This document shows positions 16,028-26,445 of a DNA stretch of 64,000 nt, piece after piece. The notes beneath the pieces are model-generated. The model did no database searches and had not been told where the DNA came from. It saw nothing but the letters and a program-made list of their open reading frames with translations. The DNA is from Gordonibacter urolithinfaciens (GTDB lineage: Bacteria > Actinomycetota > Coriobacteriia > Coriobacteriales > Eggerthellaceae): the NCBI RefSeq assembly GCF_900199375.1, contig NZ_LT900217.1, positions 310,001 to 374,000 of the forward strand, in the 5' to 3' direction. Both the position numbers and the translations under genes were made by a program. Position 1 is the first letter of the stretch; each line of letters begins with the position of its first letter.

Positions 16028-18718
16028 CTACCCCAGCTCCGCCAGCTGGGCCTCCACGCGAGCAAGCTTGTCGGCGAGCTCGGCGTGCTTGGCACGGTCC
16101 TTCTCCACGATCTCGGGCGCGGCCTTGGCCAGGAAGCCCGGGTTGGAGAGCTTCTTCTCCAGCTTGCCCGCGTCGGCGGCGAGCTTGGCCTGCTCCTTCG
16201 CGAGGCGCTCGCGCTCGGCGCCGAGGTCCACGAGGCCCGACAGCACCAGGTACACCTCAAGCCCCGCGCCCAGCACGGCGCTGGACTCGGCCGGCTTCTC
16301 CACCTGCGCGCCGATGGCGAGCGACGCCGTGTTGCCCATGCCCTCTATGAGCCCCCGCTGGGCCTCGAGCAGGGCCGCGTCCGCCCCGTCGGCCTTCACG
16401 ACCACGGCCAGCTGGGACTTCGGCGAGATGCCGTAGCGGGCGCGCGTCGAGCGGATGGCCGACACCGTCTCGCACACCATCTCGATGGCGCGCTCGGCCT
16501 CCGGGTCCGCGTACTTCGCCAGCTCCTGCGCGTCAGGCCAGGCGGCCCCGATGAGGTACGGTGCGCCCTCGCGGTCGATGGGCAACTCCTGGTAGATCTC
16601 CTCGGTCACGAACGGCATGATGGGATGCAGCAGCCGCAGCGCCTGGTCGAGCACGAACACGAGGTTGCGCTGGCACGCCAGGCGGTCCGCCGGGTCGGCC
16701 CCGGCGCCCAGGCGCGCCTTCGAGAACTCGATGTACCAGTCGCAGAACTCGTTCCAGAAGAACGCGTACAGCTCGCGCGTGGCCTCGCCGAACTCGAAGC
16801 CGTCGAACGCCGCGTCCAGGCGCGCCACGAGGCCCGCCAAGCGCGAGAAGATCCAGCGGTCGGCCGGCGTCGAGGGCGCGGGTTCGCCCGGCTCGTAGCC
16901 GTCCAGGTTCATCATGACGAAGCGCGCGGCATTGCGGATCTTGTTCGCGAAGTTGCGCGAGCTTTCCAGCTTCTCCTCGTTGAACTTGAGGTCCTGCGCG
17001 CCCGTCACCTGCATGAGCAGGCCGAAGCGCATGCCATCGGCCCCGTAGTCCTCCATGAGGCGCAGCGGGTCCACGCCGTTGCCGCGGCTCTTGGACATGG
17101 GCTTGCCGTCGGCCGCCATCACCGTCGGGTGGATGATGACGTGCTCGAACGGGATCTGGTCCGTGCAGTACATGGACGCCATCACCATGCGCGCCACCCA
17201 CAGCCCCATGATGTCGCGCGCGGTGGACAGCACCTGCGTGGGGTACGCGGCGCGCATCTCGGGCGCGTCCACCCCCTCCTCGGTCCAGCCCATCGTGGCG
17301 AACGGCCACAGCTGCGACGAGAACCACGTGTCGAGCACGTCCTCGTCCTGGCGCACCGGGGCGCCGCACACGGGGCACGTCTCGACGTCCTCCACCGAAG
17401 CGTCCTCCCAGCCGCACGCGTCGCAGTAGAACATGGGAATGCGGTGCCCCCACCACAGCTGGCGCGAGATGCACCAGTCTTTCAGGTTCTCGAGCCAGTC
17501 GAGGTAGACCTGCTTCCAACGCTCGGGATGGAACTGGATGGAGCCGTCCTCCACCACGCGCGCCGCATCCTTCTTGAGGCCGTCCACGGCCACGAACCAC
17601 TGCTCGGACTCCCAGGGCTCGAGCTTCGTGTGGCAGCGGTAGCACGTCATGACGGAGTGATCGTGGTCCTCCACGTGGTCGAGCAGCCCGAGCTCGTCGA
17701 ACGCGGCCACGACGGCCTCGCGGGCCTCGTCGCGGTCCATGCCCGAGAACTTCCCGTAGCCCTCCACCACGTGCGCCGTCTCGTCGAAGATGTTGATGCG
17801 CTCGAGGCCGTTGCGCTCGCCCATGGCCCAGTCGTTCGGGTCGTGCGCGGGCGTGGTCTTCACGCAGCCGGTGCCGAACTCCCTGTCGACGTGCCAGTCG
17901 GCGAAGATGGGGATCTCGCGGTCGACGAGCGGCAGCGTCACCGTCTTGCCCACGAGGTGCTTGAAGCGCTCGTCCTTCGGGTTCACCGCCACGCCCGTGT
18001 CGCCGAGCATCGTCTCGGGGCGCGTCGTGGCCACCACGAGGTACTCCAGTCCGTCCACCGGCTCGGTCAACGGGTAGCGCAGGTACCACAGGTGCCCCGC
18101 CTCGTCCACGTACTCGGCCTCGTCGTCGGAGATGGACGTGGTGCAGTGGGGGCACCAGTTCACGATGCGCTTGCCCTTGTAGATGAGGTCGTCGCGGTAC
18201 CAGTCCACGAAGAGCTTGCGCACGGCACGCACGTAGGCCGGCTCCAGCGTGAAGTGCTCGTCGTCGTAGTCGCACGAGCAGCCCATGCCCTTGATCTGGT
18301 TCACGATGGTGGTGCCGTACTCCTTGTACCAGTCGTAGCACGCCTCGATGAACGCCTCGCGGCCTATCTCCAGGCGGCTGATGCCCTGGTCGGCCAGCTT
18401 CTTGTCCACCTTGGTCTGCGTGGAGATGCCGGCGTGGTCGGTGCCGAGGATCCAGCGCGTGGGGCGGCCCTGCATGCGGGCGCGGCGGATGCACGTGTCC
18501 TGGATGGTGTCGTTGAGGGCGTGGCCCATGTGCAGCACGCCCGTGATGTTCGGCGGCGGGATGACGATGGTGTAGGGCTGCCCCTTCTTGGCGCCGAAGC
18601 CCTCGCCGCGCTGGAAGTAGCCGGCATCCTTCCACGCCTCGAAAAGCGGGCGCTCGTGGGCGGCGAAGTCGTAGTCGATCTTCCTCGCCCCGGTTTTCTC
18701 GTTCGTGTTATCGGCCAT
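16028..18718 (-). CDS. valS: Valyl-tRNA synthetase
   Basis: Class I synthetase charging tRNA-Val with an editing domain. 896 residues. HIGH motif variant [17 protein letters not shown] near residue 45; the KMSKS loop reads [13 protein letters not shown], with Pro in the first position; anticodon-binding domain and a C-terminal coiled coil ([18 protein letters not shown]... [11 protein letters not shown]), as usual for ValRS. ATG 18718 chosen; an upstream TTG at 18739 is possible. Last gene of the tig-clpP-clpX-valS run on this strand. Confidence 0.97.
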   Translation of the reverse strand: MADNTNEKTGARKIDYDFAAHERPLFEAWKDAGYFQRGEGFGAKKGQPYTIVIPPPNITGVLHMGHALNDTIQDTCIRRARMQGRPTRWILGTDHAGISTQTKVDKKLADQGISRLEIGREAFIEACYDWYKEYGTTIVNQIKGMGCSCDYDDEHFTLEPAYVRAVRKLFVDWYRDDLIYKGKRIVNWCPHCTTSISDDEAEYVDEAGHLWYLRYPLTEPVDGLEYLVVATTRPETMLGDTGVAVNPKDERFKHLVGKTVTLPLVDREIPIFADWHVDREFGTGCVKTTPAHDPNDWAMGERNGLERINIFDETAHVVEGYGKFSGMDRDEAREAVVAAFDELGLLDHVEDHDHSVMTCYRCHTKLEPWESEQWFVAVDGLKKDAARVVEDGSIQFHPERWKQVYLDWLENLKDWCISRQLWWGHRIPMFYCDACGWEDASVEDVETCPVCGAPVRQDEDVLDTWFSSQLWPFATMGWTEEGVDAPEMRAAYPTQVLSTARDIMGLWVARMVMASMYCTDQIPFEHVIIHPTVMAADGKPMSKSRGNGVDPLRLMEDYGADGMRFGLLMQVTGAQDLKFNEEKLESSRNFANKIRNAARFVMMNLDGYEPGEPAPSTPADRWIFSRLAGLVARLDAAFDGFEFGEATRELYAFFWNEFCDWYIEFSKARLGAGADPADRLACQRNLVFVLDQALRLLHPIMPFVTEEIYQELPIDREGAPYLIGAAWPDAQELAKYADPEAERAIEMVCETVSAIRSTRARYGISPKSQLAVVVKADGADAALLEAQRGLIEGMGNTASLAIGAQVEKPAESSAVLGAGLEVYLVLSGLVDLGAERERLAKEQAKLAADAGKLEKKLSNPGFLAKAAPEIVEKDRAKHAELADKLARVEAQLAELG

Positions 18719-18814
18719 GGTCTGCTCTTTCGTCCTCAAAGTCTCTCAAACCGAAAAGCGGGCGCGCCGCTCGTCTGCGATCCGCCCGCTCGTCTCCCGT
18801 ATCCCGCGACCGCG

Positions 18815-20212
18815 CTATGCGCTCTGCAGGCTCACCTCGTCGCCCATCGGCAGGGCCCCTGCCCCGCCCGCGGGCTCGATCTCCGGCTTCGTCTCGCCTT
18901 TGATGTCGCTCGCGCGCACGGTGACGGCAGTGGCGCCCTCGTGCTCGGGCAGGTCGTACATCACGTCCATGAGCACCCGCTCGCAGATGGAGCGCAGCCC
19001 GCGGGCACCCGTGCCGTGCTCCACGGCCTCGTGCGCGATGGCGCGCAGGGCCTCGGGCTCGAACACGAGCGTGGAATCCTCGAAGTCGAACATCTTCGTG
19101 TACTGCTTCACCAGCGCGTTCCTCGGCTCGGTGAGGATGCGCACGAGGTCTTCCTCCGACAGCTCGTTCAGGGACGTCACCACGGGGATGCGGCCCACGA
19201 ACTCGGGGATCATGCCGTACTTGTTCAGATCCTCAGGCAGCACCTGGGCCAAAAGCTCGGCCTCGGCGTGCTTCTTGGACTCGGGCAGGTCGGCGTTGAA
19301 GCCGAGCCCTTTCTTTCCCACGCGGTCGGCGATGATGCCGGCCAAACCCACGAACGCGCCGCCGAGGATGAACAGGATGTTCGTGGTGTCGATGTGGATG
19401 AGCTCCTGCTGGGGATGCTTGCGGCCGCCCTGCGGCGGGACGCTCGCCTCCGTGCCCTCCACGATCTTCAGGAGCGCCTGCTGCACGCCCTCGCCGGACA
19501 CGTCGCGCGTGATGGACAGGTTCTCGGCCTTGCGGGCCACCTTGTCGATCTCGTCGATGTAGATGATGCCTATCTCGGCGCGCGGGATGTCGAAGTCGGC
19601 CGCCGTCATGAGCTTGAGCAGGATGTTCTCAACGTCCTCGCCCACGTAGCCGGCCTCGGTGAGCGTGGTGGCATCCGCAATGGCGAACGGCACCTTCAGC
19701 GTGCGGGCGAGCGTCTGCGCCAAGAGCGTCTTGCCGGAGCCTGTGGGGCCCAGCAGCATGATGTTGCTCTTGGCCAGCTCCACGTCGCCCTCGGCTGCGT
19801 CGGCCCCCAGGCTGATGCGCTTGTAATGGTTGTACACGGCCACGGACAACGCGCGCTTGGCCGCCTCCTGCCCCACCACATGCTCGGAGAGCTCCGCGTA
19901 CAGCTCGTGGGGAGTGGGCAGGTCGGCCAGGACGTCCTCGGGCGCCGGCTCGGCCTCGGCCGTGTACGGCTCGCCCGCATGCTTGGCGTGGCGGCCCTGC
20001 GGCTCGGACTCCATCGGGGCGGCCGCCTCGGGCGGCACGGAGAGCCCCAGGTCGCGCATCATGGCATCGGCGCACACGGATATGCACTCGTCGCAGATGT
20101 AGATGCCGTTGGGGCCCGAGATCATCGCGGCCACCTCGTGCGGGTGCTTCCCGCAGAAGGCGCACGCGATGTCGTCCCGGCCGGCGAATTCCTCGTGTCT
20201 CTCGTTCGTCAT
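18815..20212 (-). CDS. clpX: ATP-dependent Clp protease ATP-binding subunit ClpX
   Basis: AAA+ unfoldase that feeds substrates to ClpP. 465 residues. N-terminal zinc finger CAFC (near 17-20) and CDEC (near 39-42); an acidic, low-complexity linker of about 50 residues before [13 protein letters not shown]; Walker [18 protein letters not shown]; Walker [15 protein letters not shown]; sensor/arginine-finger region [17 protein letters not shown]. Starts 6 bases after the clpP stop, so translationally close to clpP in one operon. Confidence 0.97.
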   Translation of the reverse strand: MTNERHEEFAGRDDIACAFCGKHPHEVAAMISGPNGIYICDECISVCADAMMRDLGLSVPPEAAAPMESEPQGRHAKHAGEPYTAEAEPAPEDVLADLPTPHELYAELSEHVVGQEAAKRALSVAVYNHYKRISLGADAAEGDVELAKSNIMLLGPTGSGKTLLAQTLARTLKVPFAIADATTLTEAGYVGEDVENILLKLMTAADFDIPRAEIGIIYIDEIDKVARKAENLSITRDVSGEGVQQALLKIVEGTEASVPPQGGRKHPQQELIHIDTTNILFILGGAFVGLAGIIADRVGKKGLGFNADLPESKKHAEAELLAQVLPEDLNKYGMIPEFVGRIPVVTSLNELSEEDLVRILTEPRNALVKQYTKMFDFEDSTLVFEPEALRAIAHEAVEHGTGARGLRSICERVLMDVMYDLPEHEGATAVTVRASDIKGETKPEIEPAGGAGALPMGDEVSLQSA

Positions 20213-20218
20213 AACAGG

Positions 20219-20854
20219 TTATTCGCTCTTCTTCTCTTCGGTGTCCGACGCGACGGCGCGCGACGTGGTGATGCGGTCCACCAGGCCGTAGGCCAGCGCC
20301 TCCTCGGCGGTCATGTAGTTGTCGCGCTCGGTGTCGGCCTGGATGGTCTCGAGCGTCTGGCCCGTGTTGTCCGCGAGGATCTTGTTCAGGCGGTTGCGGG
20401 TCTTCAGCATGAAGTCGGCCACGATGGCGATCTCGGTCTGCTGGCCCTGGGCGCCGCCGGACGGCTGGTGGATGAGCACCATGGAGTTCGGGAGGCACAG
20501 GCGCTTGCCCTTGGCGCCGTTGGACAGCAGCACGGCGGCCATGGAGGCGCACTCGCCCAGGCAGATGGTGGACACGTCGCACTTGATGAAGTCCATGGTG
20601 TCCAGGATGGCCAGGCCCGCCGTGACGGAGCCGCCCGGCGAGTTGATGTAGAGGGAGATGTCCTTCTCGGGATCGGCGCTCTCCAGGTGCAGCAGCTGCG
20701 CCACCACGGAGTTCGCCACGTTGTCGTCGATCTGCTCGCCCAGGAAGATCACGCGGTCGTTCAGCAGGCGGGAGTAGATGTCGTAGCTGCGCTCGCCGCG
20801 GGGGGACTGCTCGATGACGTAGGGGATCAGTGCTGCCTTGGTATCGTAGCTCAT
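20219..20854 (-). CDS. clpP: ATP-dependent Clp protease proteolytic subunit
   Basis: Serine protease of the ClpXP complex. 211 residues. Catalytic Ser in [14 protein letters not shown] (near residue 105), His in [14 protein letters not shown] (near 130), Asp in the [20 protein letters not shown] region. N-terminus [20 protein letters not shown] is typical of the mature form, with little or no propeptide. Between tig and clpX in the conserved order tig-clpP-clpX. Confidence 0.97.
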   Translation of the reverse strand: MSYDTKAALIPYVIEQSPRGERSYDIYSRLLNDRVIFLGEQIDDNVANSVVAQLLHLESADPEKDISLYINSPGGSVTAGLAILDTMDFIKCDVSTICLGECASMAAVLLSNGAKGKRLCLPNSMVLIHQPSGGAQGQQTEIAIVADFMLKTRNRLNKILADNTGQTLETIQADTERDNYMTAEEALAYGLVDRITTSRAVASDTEEKKSE

Positions 20855-20981
20855 AGCTTGTTGCCTCGCTTTCGCTCGCGGCCCCGGCGGGACCGCACGG
20901 AATCGTCTAATGCCATAGTGATGTACGTTTCGCCGCCACGCAAGGCCAGGCTACCGTTTCGTTACCCTCGGCGAGACGAGC

Positions 20982-21007
20982 GGACGCGCCCCCGGAAGGG
21001 CGCGTCC
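20982..21007 (-). terminator. Hairpin between tig and clpP
   Basis: Perfect 10-bp stem GGACGCGCCC (20982-20991) / GGGCGCGTCC (20998-21007), 18 bases past the tig stop on the minus strand. No T-run. Possibly a partial terminator or processing site separating tig from clpPX. Confidence 0.45.
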
Positions 21008-21025
21008 GAAGAGCCGCCTGCGGCG

Positions 21026-22528
21026 CTATTCGGCGTCCGCTGCCTTCTCGGCGTCGGCGGCCTCGTCCTTCTTGGCCTTCTTCGGGGCGGCCTTCTTGGC
21101 GGCCGGCTTCTTCTCGGTAGCCTCGTCCTTGGCCTCGTCCTTCTTGGCGGTCTTCTTGGCCGCGGCCTTCTTGGCGGGCTTCTTCTCGTCCTTCTTGTCG
21201 TCGGCGGCCGCTCCCGGCTCGACGATGGTCACGACGGCCTTCTCCATGACGTCCTCGGCGGCCCTCGTGCGGGCGATGCCGTTCTTCACCATGTGGAGCT
21301 GGCCGTTTTTGCGCCACTCCTCCTGGAGCTTCTTCGGATCCTCCACGCCGCTCTTCACGAATTCCTCGGCCACGTCCTCGTCCGTGACCTCCATGCTGTA
21401 GTGGCGCGCCCACGCGTCGAGCGCGAGGTCCTGCTTGGTCATGTCGGCGGCCTGCGCCTTCACGTCCTCCTTGAAGCGGTCGGGCGTGATGCCCTGCTGC
21501 TTCAGATAGGCGTCGAAGCTCACGCCCTGGCGCTGCAGCTGCTGGAAGAAGTCCTGCAGCAGGCTCGTCTCGGCCTCCTCGCACATGGCCTCCGGCACGT
21601 CGCCCTGCAGGCGGTCTGCCAGCTTGGAGAGGCACTGGTTCTCCTTGATGCGGGGCAGCACCTCCTCCTTCTGCTCCAGGATGGAGTCGGCCACGCGGGT
21701 GCGCAGGTCGGCCACGTTCTCGAAGCCGAGCGTGTCCTTGACCCACTCGTCCGTGACCTCGGGCAGCACCTTGTTCTTGACGGCCTGCACCTCGACCTCG
21801 AAGTTGATCTTGGACGTCTTGCCCATGAGAGGCTGCGTCATGACGGTCGGCTCGGCCGGCACGTCGATGGAGAACTCCTTCTTCTGGCCCTTCTTCATGC
21901 CCACGAGCTCGGCGTCGAACGCGGCCGGGAACAGGCCGGTGCCCAAGCCGTACAGGCGCGTGGGGGTGGTCAGGGAGGCGATGTCCTCGCCGGCGTCGTC
22001 GGTGGCCTTCATGCCCAGGTCGAGGTAGCTGTCCTCCTTGACCTTCGTGGCCGCGGCGGCGTCCTCGTAGTCATAGTAGTGCTCGCGGAGCTGGTCGATC
22101 TGGTCGTCGACCTCGGCGTCGCTCGCGCCCTCGGCGGGCATGTCGATCTCCACCGGCTCGTAGCTGGAAAGCTCCAGCTCCGGCTTCACCTCCACCTCGA
22201 GCGAGTACTCGAACGGCTTGCCGGCCGCCACGAGGCCCATGTCCTCGGCGAACGTCGGCTTCGACACGGGGTACAGGTTGCATTCGTCGATGGCGAGGGG
22301 ATAGGTCTCGTTCACCACGTCGTCCGTCACCGTGGCGGGGACCGCCTCGGCTCCCAGCGCGTTGTCGATGATCGGGCGCGGCGCCTTGCCGGCGCGGAAC
22401 CCGGGGAAGTTGTACTTGTGCGCGAAGTCCTTGTAGGTCTTCTTGATGCGCGCGTCGATATCCTTGGCATCGACGGTAACGGTCACCTTGACGCGGTTAT
22501 CCTGCAATGCCTCAACTTTTGTCTCCAC
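21026..22528 (-). CDS. tig: Trigger factor with Lys/Ala-rich tail
   Basis: Ribosome-bound chaperone and peptidyl-prolyl isomerase. 500 residues. The N-terminal domain has the ribosome-docking loop FPGFRAGKAPRPII (near residue 40); PPIase-like region with YLDLGMKATDDAGEDI...; C-terminal helical cage. The last 60 or so residues are a disordered KKPAKKAAAKKTAKK-type tail resembling histone H1. GTG at 22528 is chosen because GGAGG stands eight bases before it and it opens on ETKVEALQDNRVKV; ATGs at 22546/22543 lack a ribosome site. First gene of tig-clpP-clpX. Confidence 0.95.
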   Translation of the reverse strand: METKVEALQDNRVKVTVTVDAKDIDARIKKTYKDFAHKYNFPGFRAGKAPRPIIDNALGAEAVPATVTDDVVNETYPLAIDECNLYPVSKPTFAEDMGLVAAGKPFEYSLEVEVKPELELSSYEPVEIDMPAEGASDAEVDDQIDQLREHYYDYEDAAAATKVKEDSYLDLGMKATDDAGEDIASLTTPTRLYGLGTGLFPAAFDAELVGMKKGQKKEFSIDVPAEPTVMTQPLMGKTSKINFEVEVQAVKNKVLPEVTDEWVKDTLGFENVADLRTRVADSILEQKEEVLPRIKENQCLSKLADRLQGDVPEAMCEEAETSLLQDFFQQLQRQGVSFDAYLKQQGITPDRFKEDVKAQAADMTKQDLALDAWARHYSMEVTDEDVAEEFVKSGVEDPKKLQEEWRKNGQLHMVKNGIARTRAAEDVMEKAVVTIVEPGAAADDKKDEKKPAKKAAAKKTAKKDEAKDEATEKKPAAKKAAPKKAKKDEAADAEKAADAE

Positions 22529-22869
22529 GTAACTATCCTCCATCATTTCCGATAAATCGCCTCGCGGCAGCGTGCGGTGCTCTCGGCGGCTGCCCCCTAG
22601 CGGCGCGCATCCGCGTCGGCCTCGCAAGACGTCCGATTCGCACTCTGGCACACCGAAACGGAATTATCGCACATATGGTAGGGTTGAGGAAGCAGGTTCA
22701 CGAAGAACCGACGAAAGAGGCGCGGTATGGGGGCGCAAACGCCGCGTTGCCCGCCCGGAGCTTCTGGGTACCGGGACGTTTCCTGATCTCCGGCGATTTT
22801 CCACACCCACCGTCCGCCGCGACCCGCTATCATGGAAACCATCATCATGAACCCGACCGAGAGGTGCGC
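22529..22869. other. Intergenic region upstream of tig
   Basis: 341 bases between the divergent tig and a small orphan gene. On the minus strand a GATAAT near 22664-22669 may be the tig -10; no good -35. No further gene seen. Confidence 0.4.
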
Positions 22870-23229
22870 GTGGCCATCTCCTTGAACATACCGCAGGAGC
22901 GCGAGCTGGCGCGGCTCATCGACTACGAGCGCTCGACGTGCAGCGTCGAGGGCGAGCTCGTGTACCGCTGCGCCTTCCCCTACCGCCCCGACGACGAGCT
23001 GCAGGCCGAGCTCATCGACGCCGGAGCGCTGGCCGCGAAGGCCGAGGGCAAGCGCGGCACCATCGTGGTCATCACCTCGGACGGGTACTCCTTCTTCCTC
23101 GAGCGCAACCGCGCCGAGCGCGAGCGCGTCCGCCGCGAGAAGCGCGACGCGCGGCTCATCGGCCTGTCGGCCCTGTTCGCCGCGCTCTGCGTGGTGGCCG
23201 GCTTCCTGCTGGGACGCTTCCTGGCGTAA
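22870..23229 (+). CDS. Small C-terminally anchored protein, function unknown
   Basis: 119 residues. The N-terminal part (SLNIPQERELARLIDYERST) and the body ending GTIVVITSDGYSFFLERN resemble the winged-helix plus beta-hairpin layout of small phage/YjcQ-like proteins; this is only resemblance. A strongly basic helix (RAERERVRREKRDARLIG) leads into one C-terminal transmembrane helix, LSALFAALCVVAGFLLGRFL. GTG 22870 chosen for the GAGAGG five bases upstream. No operon partner. Confidence 0.68.
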   Translation: MAISLNIPQERELARLIDYERSTCSVEGELVYRCAFPYRPDDELQAELIDAGALAAKAEGKRGTIVVITSDGYSFFLERNRAERERVRREKRDARLIGLSALFAALCVVAGFLLGRFLA

Positions 23230-23331
23230 GGGCCACGGCGCACCCCAATCGCCGATCGGCAGGAGCGGTATCGAAAGTCATGCCTCGTCGTCTCTCCCGG
23301 GTCGAGCGTAGGGCAAGGGCAGGGCCCTTGC

Positions 23332-24657
23332 CTAAGCGAAGAACGTCTGCGTGAGCCAGGGGCCGTACTCGCCTTCCCACATGCCGCCCAGCTGGGCGAA
23401 CACCTGCGACCAGTCGATGGTCTGGCCGAACAGCAGCTCCAGGTAGTGGCGGTTGCCGATTCCGCGCTCGGACGGCGCTCCCAGGCAGGCCTGCGCCACC
23501 GTGTAGGTGCAGGTGGGGCACGTGGTGATGAGCGTTTCAGCGCCGGTTTTGCGCGCCTCGTCGATAATGCGCCACACGCGTCGCTCCGTGACGTCGCCGT
23601 CGTAGCCCGCCACGGCGCCGCCCGCCCCGCAGCAGAGCGTGCCCTTGCGGCGGTGGTCCATCTCCAGACGGGCCGTCTCGGGCAGGTTGCGCGCCACGAG
23701 CGCGCGGATGGCGGCGCCATGGCGTCCGTCGAAGCGGTCGTGGCACGAGTCGAAGAACGTGACGCTTCGTTCGGGAAGCGGCGCGAAGCCCGTGGGACGG
23801 CCGGCGCGCTCGGCGGCTCGGCTCTTCTTCAACAGGAGCTCCGGCAAGGGGACGATGTCCACCTCGTCGCCCATGAGCTCCACGAACTCCTCCCCGCAGC
23901 CGGGGCACACCGTGACCACGCGCTCGATGCCCGCCGCGCGTATCTGGTCGAGGATGCGCTGGCGCAGCGCGGCGGCGCGGTCGAACAGCCCGGCGCTCAT
24001 GAGCGGGCTTCCGCAGCAATCGGTGGAGAGCGCCCAGGCCACGCCGTTGTCGGTGAGCCACCTCCCCACCGTGCGCGTGAGCTCGGGCGCGTAGCTCACC
24101 AGCGAGCAGCCGGGGAAGAACAGCGTGTCCGCCAGGCCCGGCCCGTTCCCGGCCGCCTGCTCGAGCGAGGTGAGCTCCGGGTAGCCGATGCCGTAGACGG
24201 CACGGTAGGCGCTGAAGATGTTCCACTCGTTGTCCACCATCACGAGCTTGGAGTCGTCGGGCGGCATGAGCCCGGCGCGCATGAACAGCACGCGCCAGTC
24301 GCGCATGCGCTCGGGCGCCAGCACGTGGGTCTGGCACGTGGCCGTGCAGAAGCCGCAGAAGCAGCAGCGGCGCAGCGCGTGGTAGAGCTCGGGGCGGTCC
24401 TGCACGAGCTGCAGCACGGCGGCGGGCTGGTCGTCGAACGGCAGCGCCGCTATGGCGCCGTAGCCCTCCTCCACCTGGCCCATGTCCAGGCCCGGCTCCT
24501 TCAGCACCTCGCAGCGCAGCGTGCAGCGCTTGCAGTGCGCGCAGGTGAGCTTCTTGTTCGCCCAGGCGGCCAGCATATCGAGCTTGGCCGCGTCCAGGCC
24601 GGCGATCTGCCCGAGTTCCTCGGTCGTGAGTTTTTCCGGTCGTGGCTGCATGCGCAT
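23332..24657 (-). CDS. CCG-domain Fe-S oxidoreductase (HdrD/GlpC-like)
   Basis: 441 residues. Two 4Fe-4S motifs in the N-terminal third: CAHCKRCTLRC and CCFCGFCTATC. Two cysteine-rich CCG repeats follow: FFPGCSLVSY...CCGSPLMSAG...CPGCGEEF and DSCHDRFDG...CCGAGGAVAG...CPTC. This is the layout of heterodisulfide reductase subunit D-like and anaerobic glycerol-3-phosphate dehydrogenase C-like electron carriers; it probably passes electrons between a soluble dehydrogenase and quinone or thiols. ATG 24657 has GGGGGGAG upstream. No catalytic partner gene is adjacent, so the pathway is unknown. Confidence 0.88.
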   Translation of the reverse strand: MRMQPRPEKLTTEELGQIAGLDAAKLDMLAAWANKKLTCAHCKRCTLRCEVLKEPGLDMGQVEEGYGAIAALPFDDQPAAVLQLVQDRPELYHALRRCCFCGFCTATCQTHVLAPERMRDWRVLFMRAGLMPPDDSKLVMVDNEWNIFSAYRAVYGIGYPELTSLEQAAGNGPGLADTLFFPGCSLVSYAPELTRTVGRWLTDNGVAWALSTDCCGSPLMSAGLFDRAAALRQRILDQIRAAGIERVVTVCPGCGEEFVELMGDEVDIVPLPELLLKKSRAAERAGRPTGFAPLPERSVTFFDSCHDRFDGRHGAAIRALVARNLPETARLEMDHRRKGTLCCGAGGAVAGYDGDVTERRVWRIIDEARKTGAETLITTCPTCTYTVAQACLGAPSERGIGNRHYLELLFGQTIDWSQVFAQLGGMWEGEYGPWLTQTFFA

Positions 24658-24855
24658 GGCGTACTCCCCCCTCGTATCCGCGACCAGTTTAGCGCAATGC
24701 GCCCCGACTGAGGCGAGAATCGGGCGAGGACGCGCATTTTGCGCAGGCTGCGGCAGAGACGATGCGCTGCGGCAACCGGGAAGCGCGCCCGGGAGCAGCG
24801 CCCGGAAGCAGCGCCCGCGTGCGCGGCCCGCGCCTTCGGCCGCAGCCTCAAACGC

Positions 24856-24894
24856 AGCATACCCGGGAAAGCTTGCAGCTTCCCCGGGTATGCT
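24856..24894 (-). terminator. Hairpin at the 3' end of tRNA-Leu
   Basis: Near-perfect inverted repeat AGCATACCCGGG(-)AA (24856-24869) with its complement at 24880-24894. It begins at the CCA end of tRNA-Leu and the T-run is weak; likely terminator or processing signal. Confidence 0.55.
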
Positions 24895-24978
24895 GGTGCG
24901 GGCGAAAGGACTTGAACCTTCACACCTTTCGGTACCAGAACCTAAATCTGGCGCGTCTGCCAATTCCGCCACGCCCGC
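24894..24978 (-). tRNA. tRNA-Leu (UAG)
   Basis: Complete cloverleaf on the minus strand: acceptor GCGGGCG/CGCCCGC, long type II variable arm, anticodon loop TTTAGGT within stem CCAGA/TCTGG giving anticodon UAG, T-loop GGTTCAAGTCC, encoded CCA at the end. Confidence 0.97.
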
Positions 24979-25094
24979 ACGTGCGCCCTTTTCGCGCAGC
25001 GAACATGATAGCAGAACTTGGCGGCGCGCGGCCAGGTTGCGCGGTCTGCTATCATAGGCGCCCGAACCGTAGGGAACGAAGGCAAGGAGCAGAC

Positions 25095-26351
25095 GTGGAC
25101 TTCAAGGCGCTCGCGCGCAAGTACAACGACATCAGCCTTATCAAGCGCATCGTGGCGGGACTCGCCGTGGGCGCGGTGCTGGGCATCGCGTTTCCAAACG
25201 CAGAGGCCGTGGGGCTTCTGGGCACGCTGTTCGTGTCGGCCCTGAAGGCCGTGGCACCGGTGCTCGTGTTCTTCCTCGTGACAAGCGCGCTGGCCAACGC
25301 GAAGGCGGCGGGGTCCATGCGGACGGTCGTGGCGCTCTACCTGGTGAGCACGTTCGCGGCGGCGCTCGTGGCCGTGGGGGCGAGCTACCTGTTCCCCACC
25401 GAGCTGACGCTGGCGGCCCCGGCGGAGGCGCAGGGCACGCCCTCGGGCATCGGCGAGGTGCTGGGCACGCTCGTCTCGAACATGGTGGCGAACCCCGTGG
25501 ACGCGCTGGCGAACGCGAACTACCTGGGCATCCTCGTGTGGGCCGTCGTGCTGGGCATCGCGCTGCGCGCGGCGTCGGGCACGGTGAAGGACGTGTTCGC
25601 AAGCGTGTCGGACGCCGTGTCCACGGTGGTGCGCTGGGTGATCGCGCTCGCCCCGTTCGGCGTGCTGGGGCTCGTGTACTCCACCGTGTCGCAGAACGGG
25701 CTGGACGTCTTCGCCGAGTACGGACGGCTCCTCCTCGTGCTCGTGGGCTGCATGCTGTTCATCGCCCTCGTCGCGAACCCGCTCATCGTGTTCGCCTGCG
25801 TGCGCGCGAATCCCTACCCCCTCGTGCTGCGGTGCCTGAAGGACAGCGGCGTCACGGCGTTCTTCACGCGCAGCTCGGCGGCGAACATCCCGGTGAACAT
25901 GGAGCTTTGCCGGAAGCTCGGCCTCGACAAGGACAACTACTCGGTTTCCATCCCGCTGGGAGCCACCATCAACATGGCGGGCGCGGCCGTGACCATCACG
26001 GTCATGGCCATGGCAGCCGCCCACACGCTCGACATCGCCGTGAACCCCCTCGCCGCCGTGGTGCTAAGCGCCTTGGCCGCCGCCTCCGCCTGCGGCGCGT
26101 CGGGCGTGGCCGGCGGGTCGCTTCTGCTCATACCCCTGGCCTGCTCGCTGTTCGGCATCGACGGCGACGTGTCCCTGCAGGTGGTGGCCATCGGCTTCAT
26201 CATCGGCGTGGTTCAGGACTCGTGCGAGACGGCCCTGAACTCCTCGTCCGACGTGCTGTTCACCGCCGCGGCGGAGTACCGCCAGCGCCGCCTCGAGGGC
26301 CGCAGCTTCCGCCTGGGCCGCGACGCGTTCGACGAGAACGAATTGGCATAG
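25095..26351 (+). CDS. sstT: Serine/threonine:Na+ symporter SstT
   Basis: Dicarboxylate/amino acid:cation symporter (DAACS) family member; SstT imports serine and threonine with Na+. 418 residues. About eight hydrophobic segments; re-entrant loop and ligand-binding motifs [35 protein letters not shown] and the Cys-rich [13 protein letters not shown] match SstT. GTG 25095 is preceded by AAGGAG at good spacing. Convergent with the DUF4230 gene, a shared terminator between them. Confidence 0.93.
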   Translation: MDFKALARKYNDISLIKRIVAGLAVGAVLGIAFPNAEAVGLLGTLFVSALKAVAPVLVFFLVTSALANAKAAGSMRTVVALYLVSTFAAALVAVGASYLFPTELTLAAPAEAQGTPSGIGEVLGTLVSNMVANPVDALANANYLGILVWAVVLGIALRAASGTVKDVFASVSDAVSTVVRWVIALAPFGVLGLVYSTVSQNGLDVFAEYGRLLLVLVGCMLFIALVANPLIVFACVRANPYPLVLRCLKDSGVTAFFTRSSAANIPVNMELCRKLGLDKDNYSVSIPLGATINMAGAAVTITVMAMAAAHTLDIAVNPLAAVVLSALAAASACGASGVAGGSLLLIPLACSLFGIDGDVSLQVVAIGFIIGVVQDSCETALNSSSDVLFTAAAEYRQRRLEGRSFRLGRDAFDENELA

Positions 26352-26375
26352 GGCGGCGCGGGGCAAGCCCCTTCC

Positions 26376-26426
26376 CATACGGAAACGGCGCGACGGTCCA
26401 CCGGGCCGCCGCGCCGTTTCCGTATG
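26376..26426. terminator. Bidirectional terminator hairpin between sstT and the DUF4230 gene
   Basis: Perfect 17-bp inverted repeat, arms 26376-26392 and 26410-26426 (CATACGGAAACGGCGCG), 17-base loop, between two convergent genes. No T-run on either side. Confidence 0.65.
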
Positions 26427-26445
26427 AGGCGCTGTTTGCGCCCCC

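Noticed and set aside
15719-22555. A plus-strand open frame of more than 2,000 codons
   Set aside because: It lies opposite valS, clpX, clpP and tig, is very His/Arg/Leu-rich, and has no domain or ribosome site. It is a high-G+C antisense artefact.
24894-24978. A peptide [13 protein letters not shown] at the edge of the Fe-S gene frame
   Set aside because: It is the translation of the tRNA-Leu gene, a known false protein; the Fe-S gene starts at 24657.
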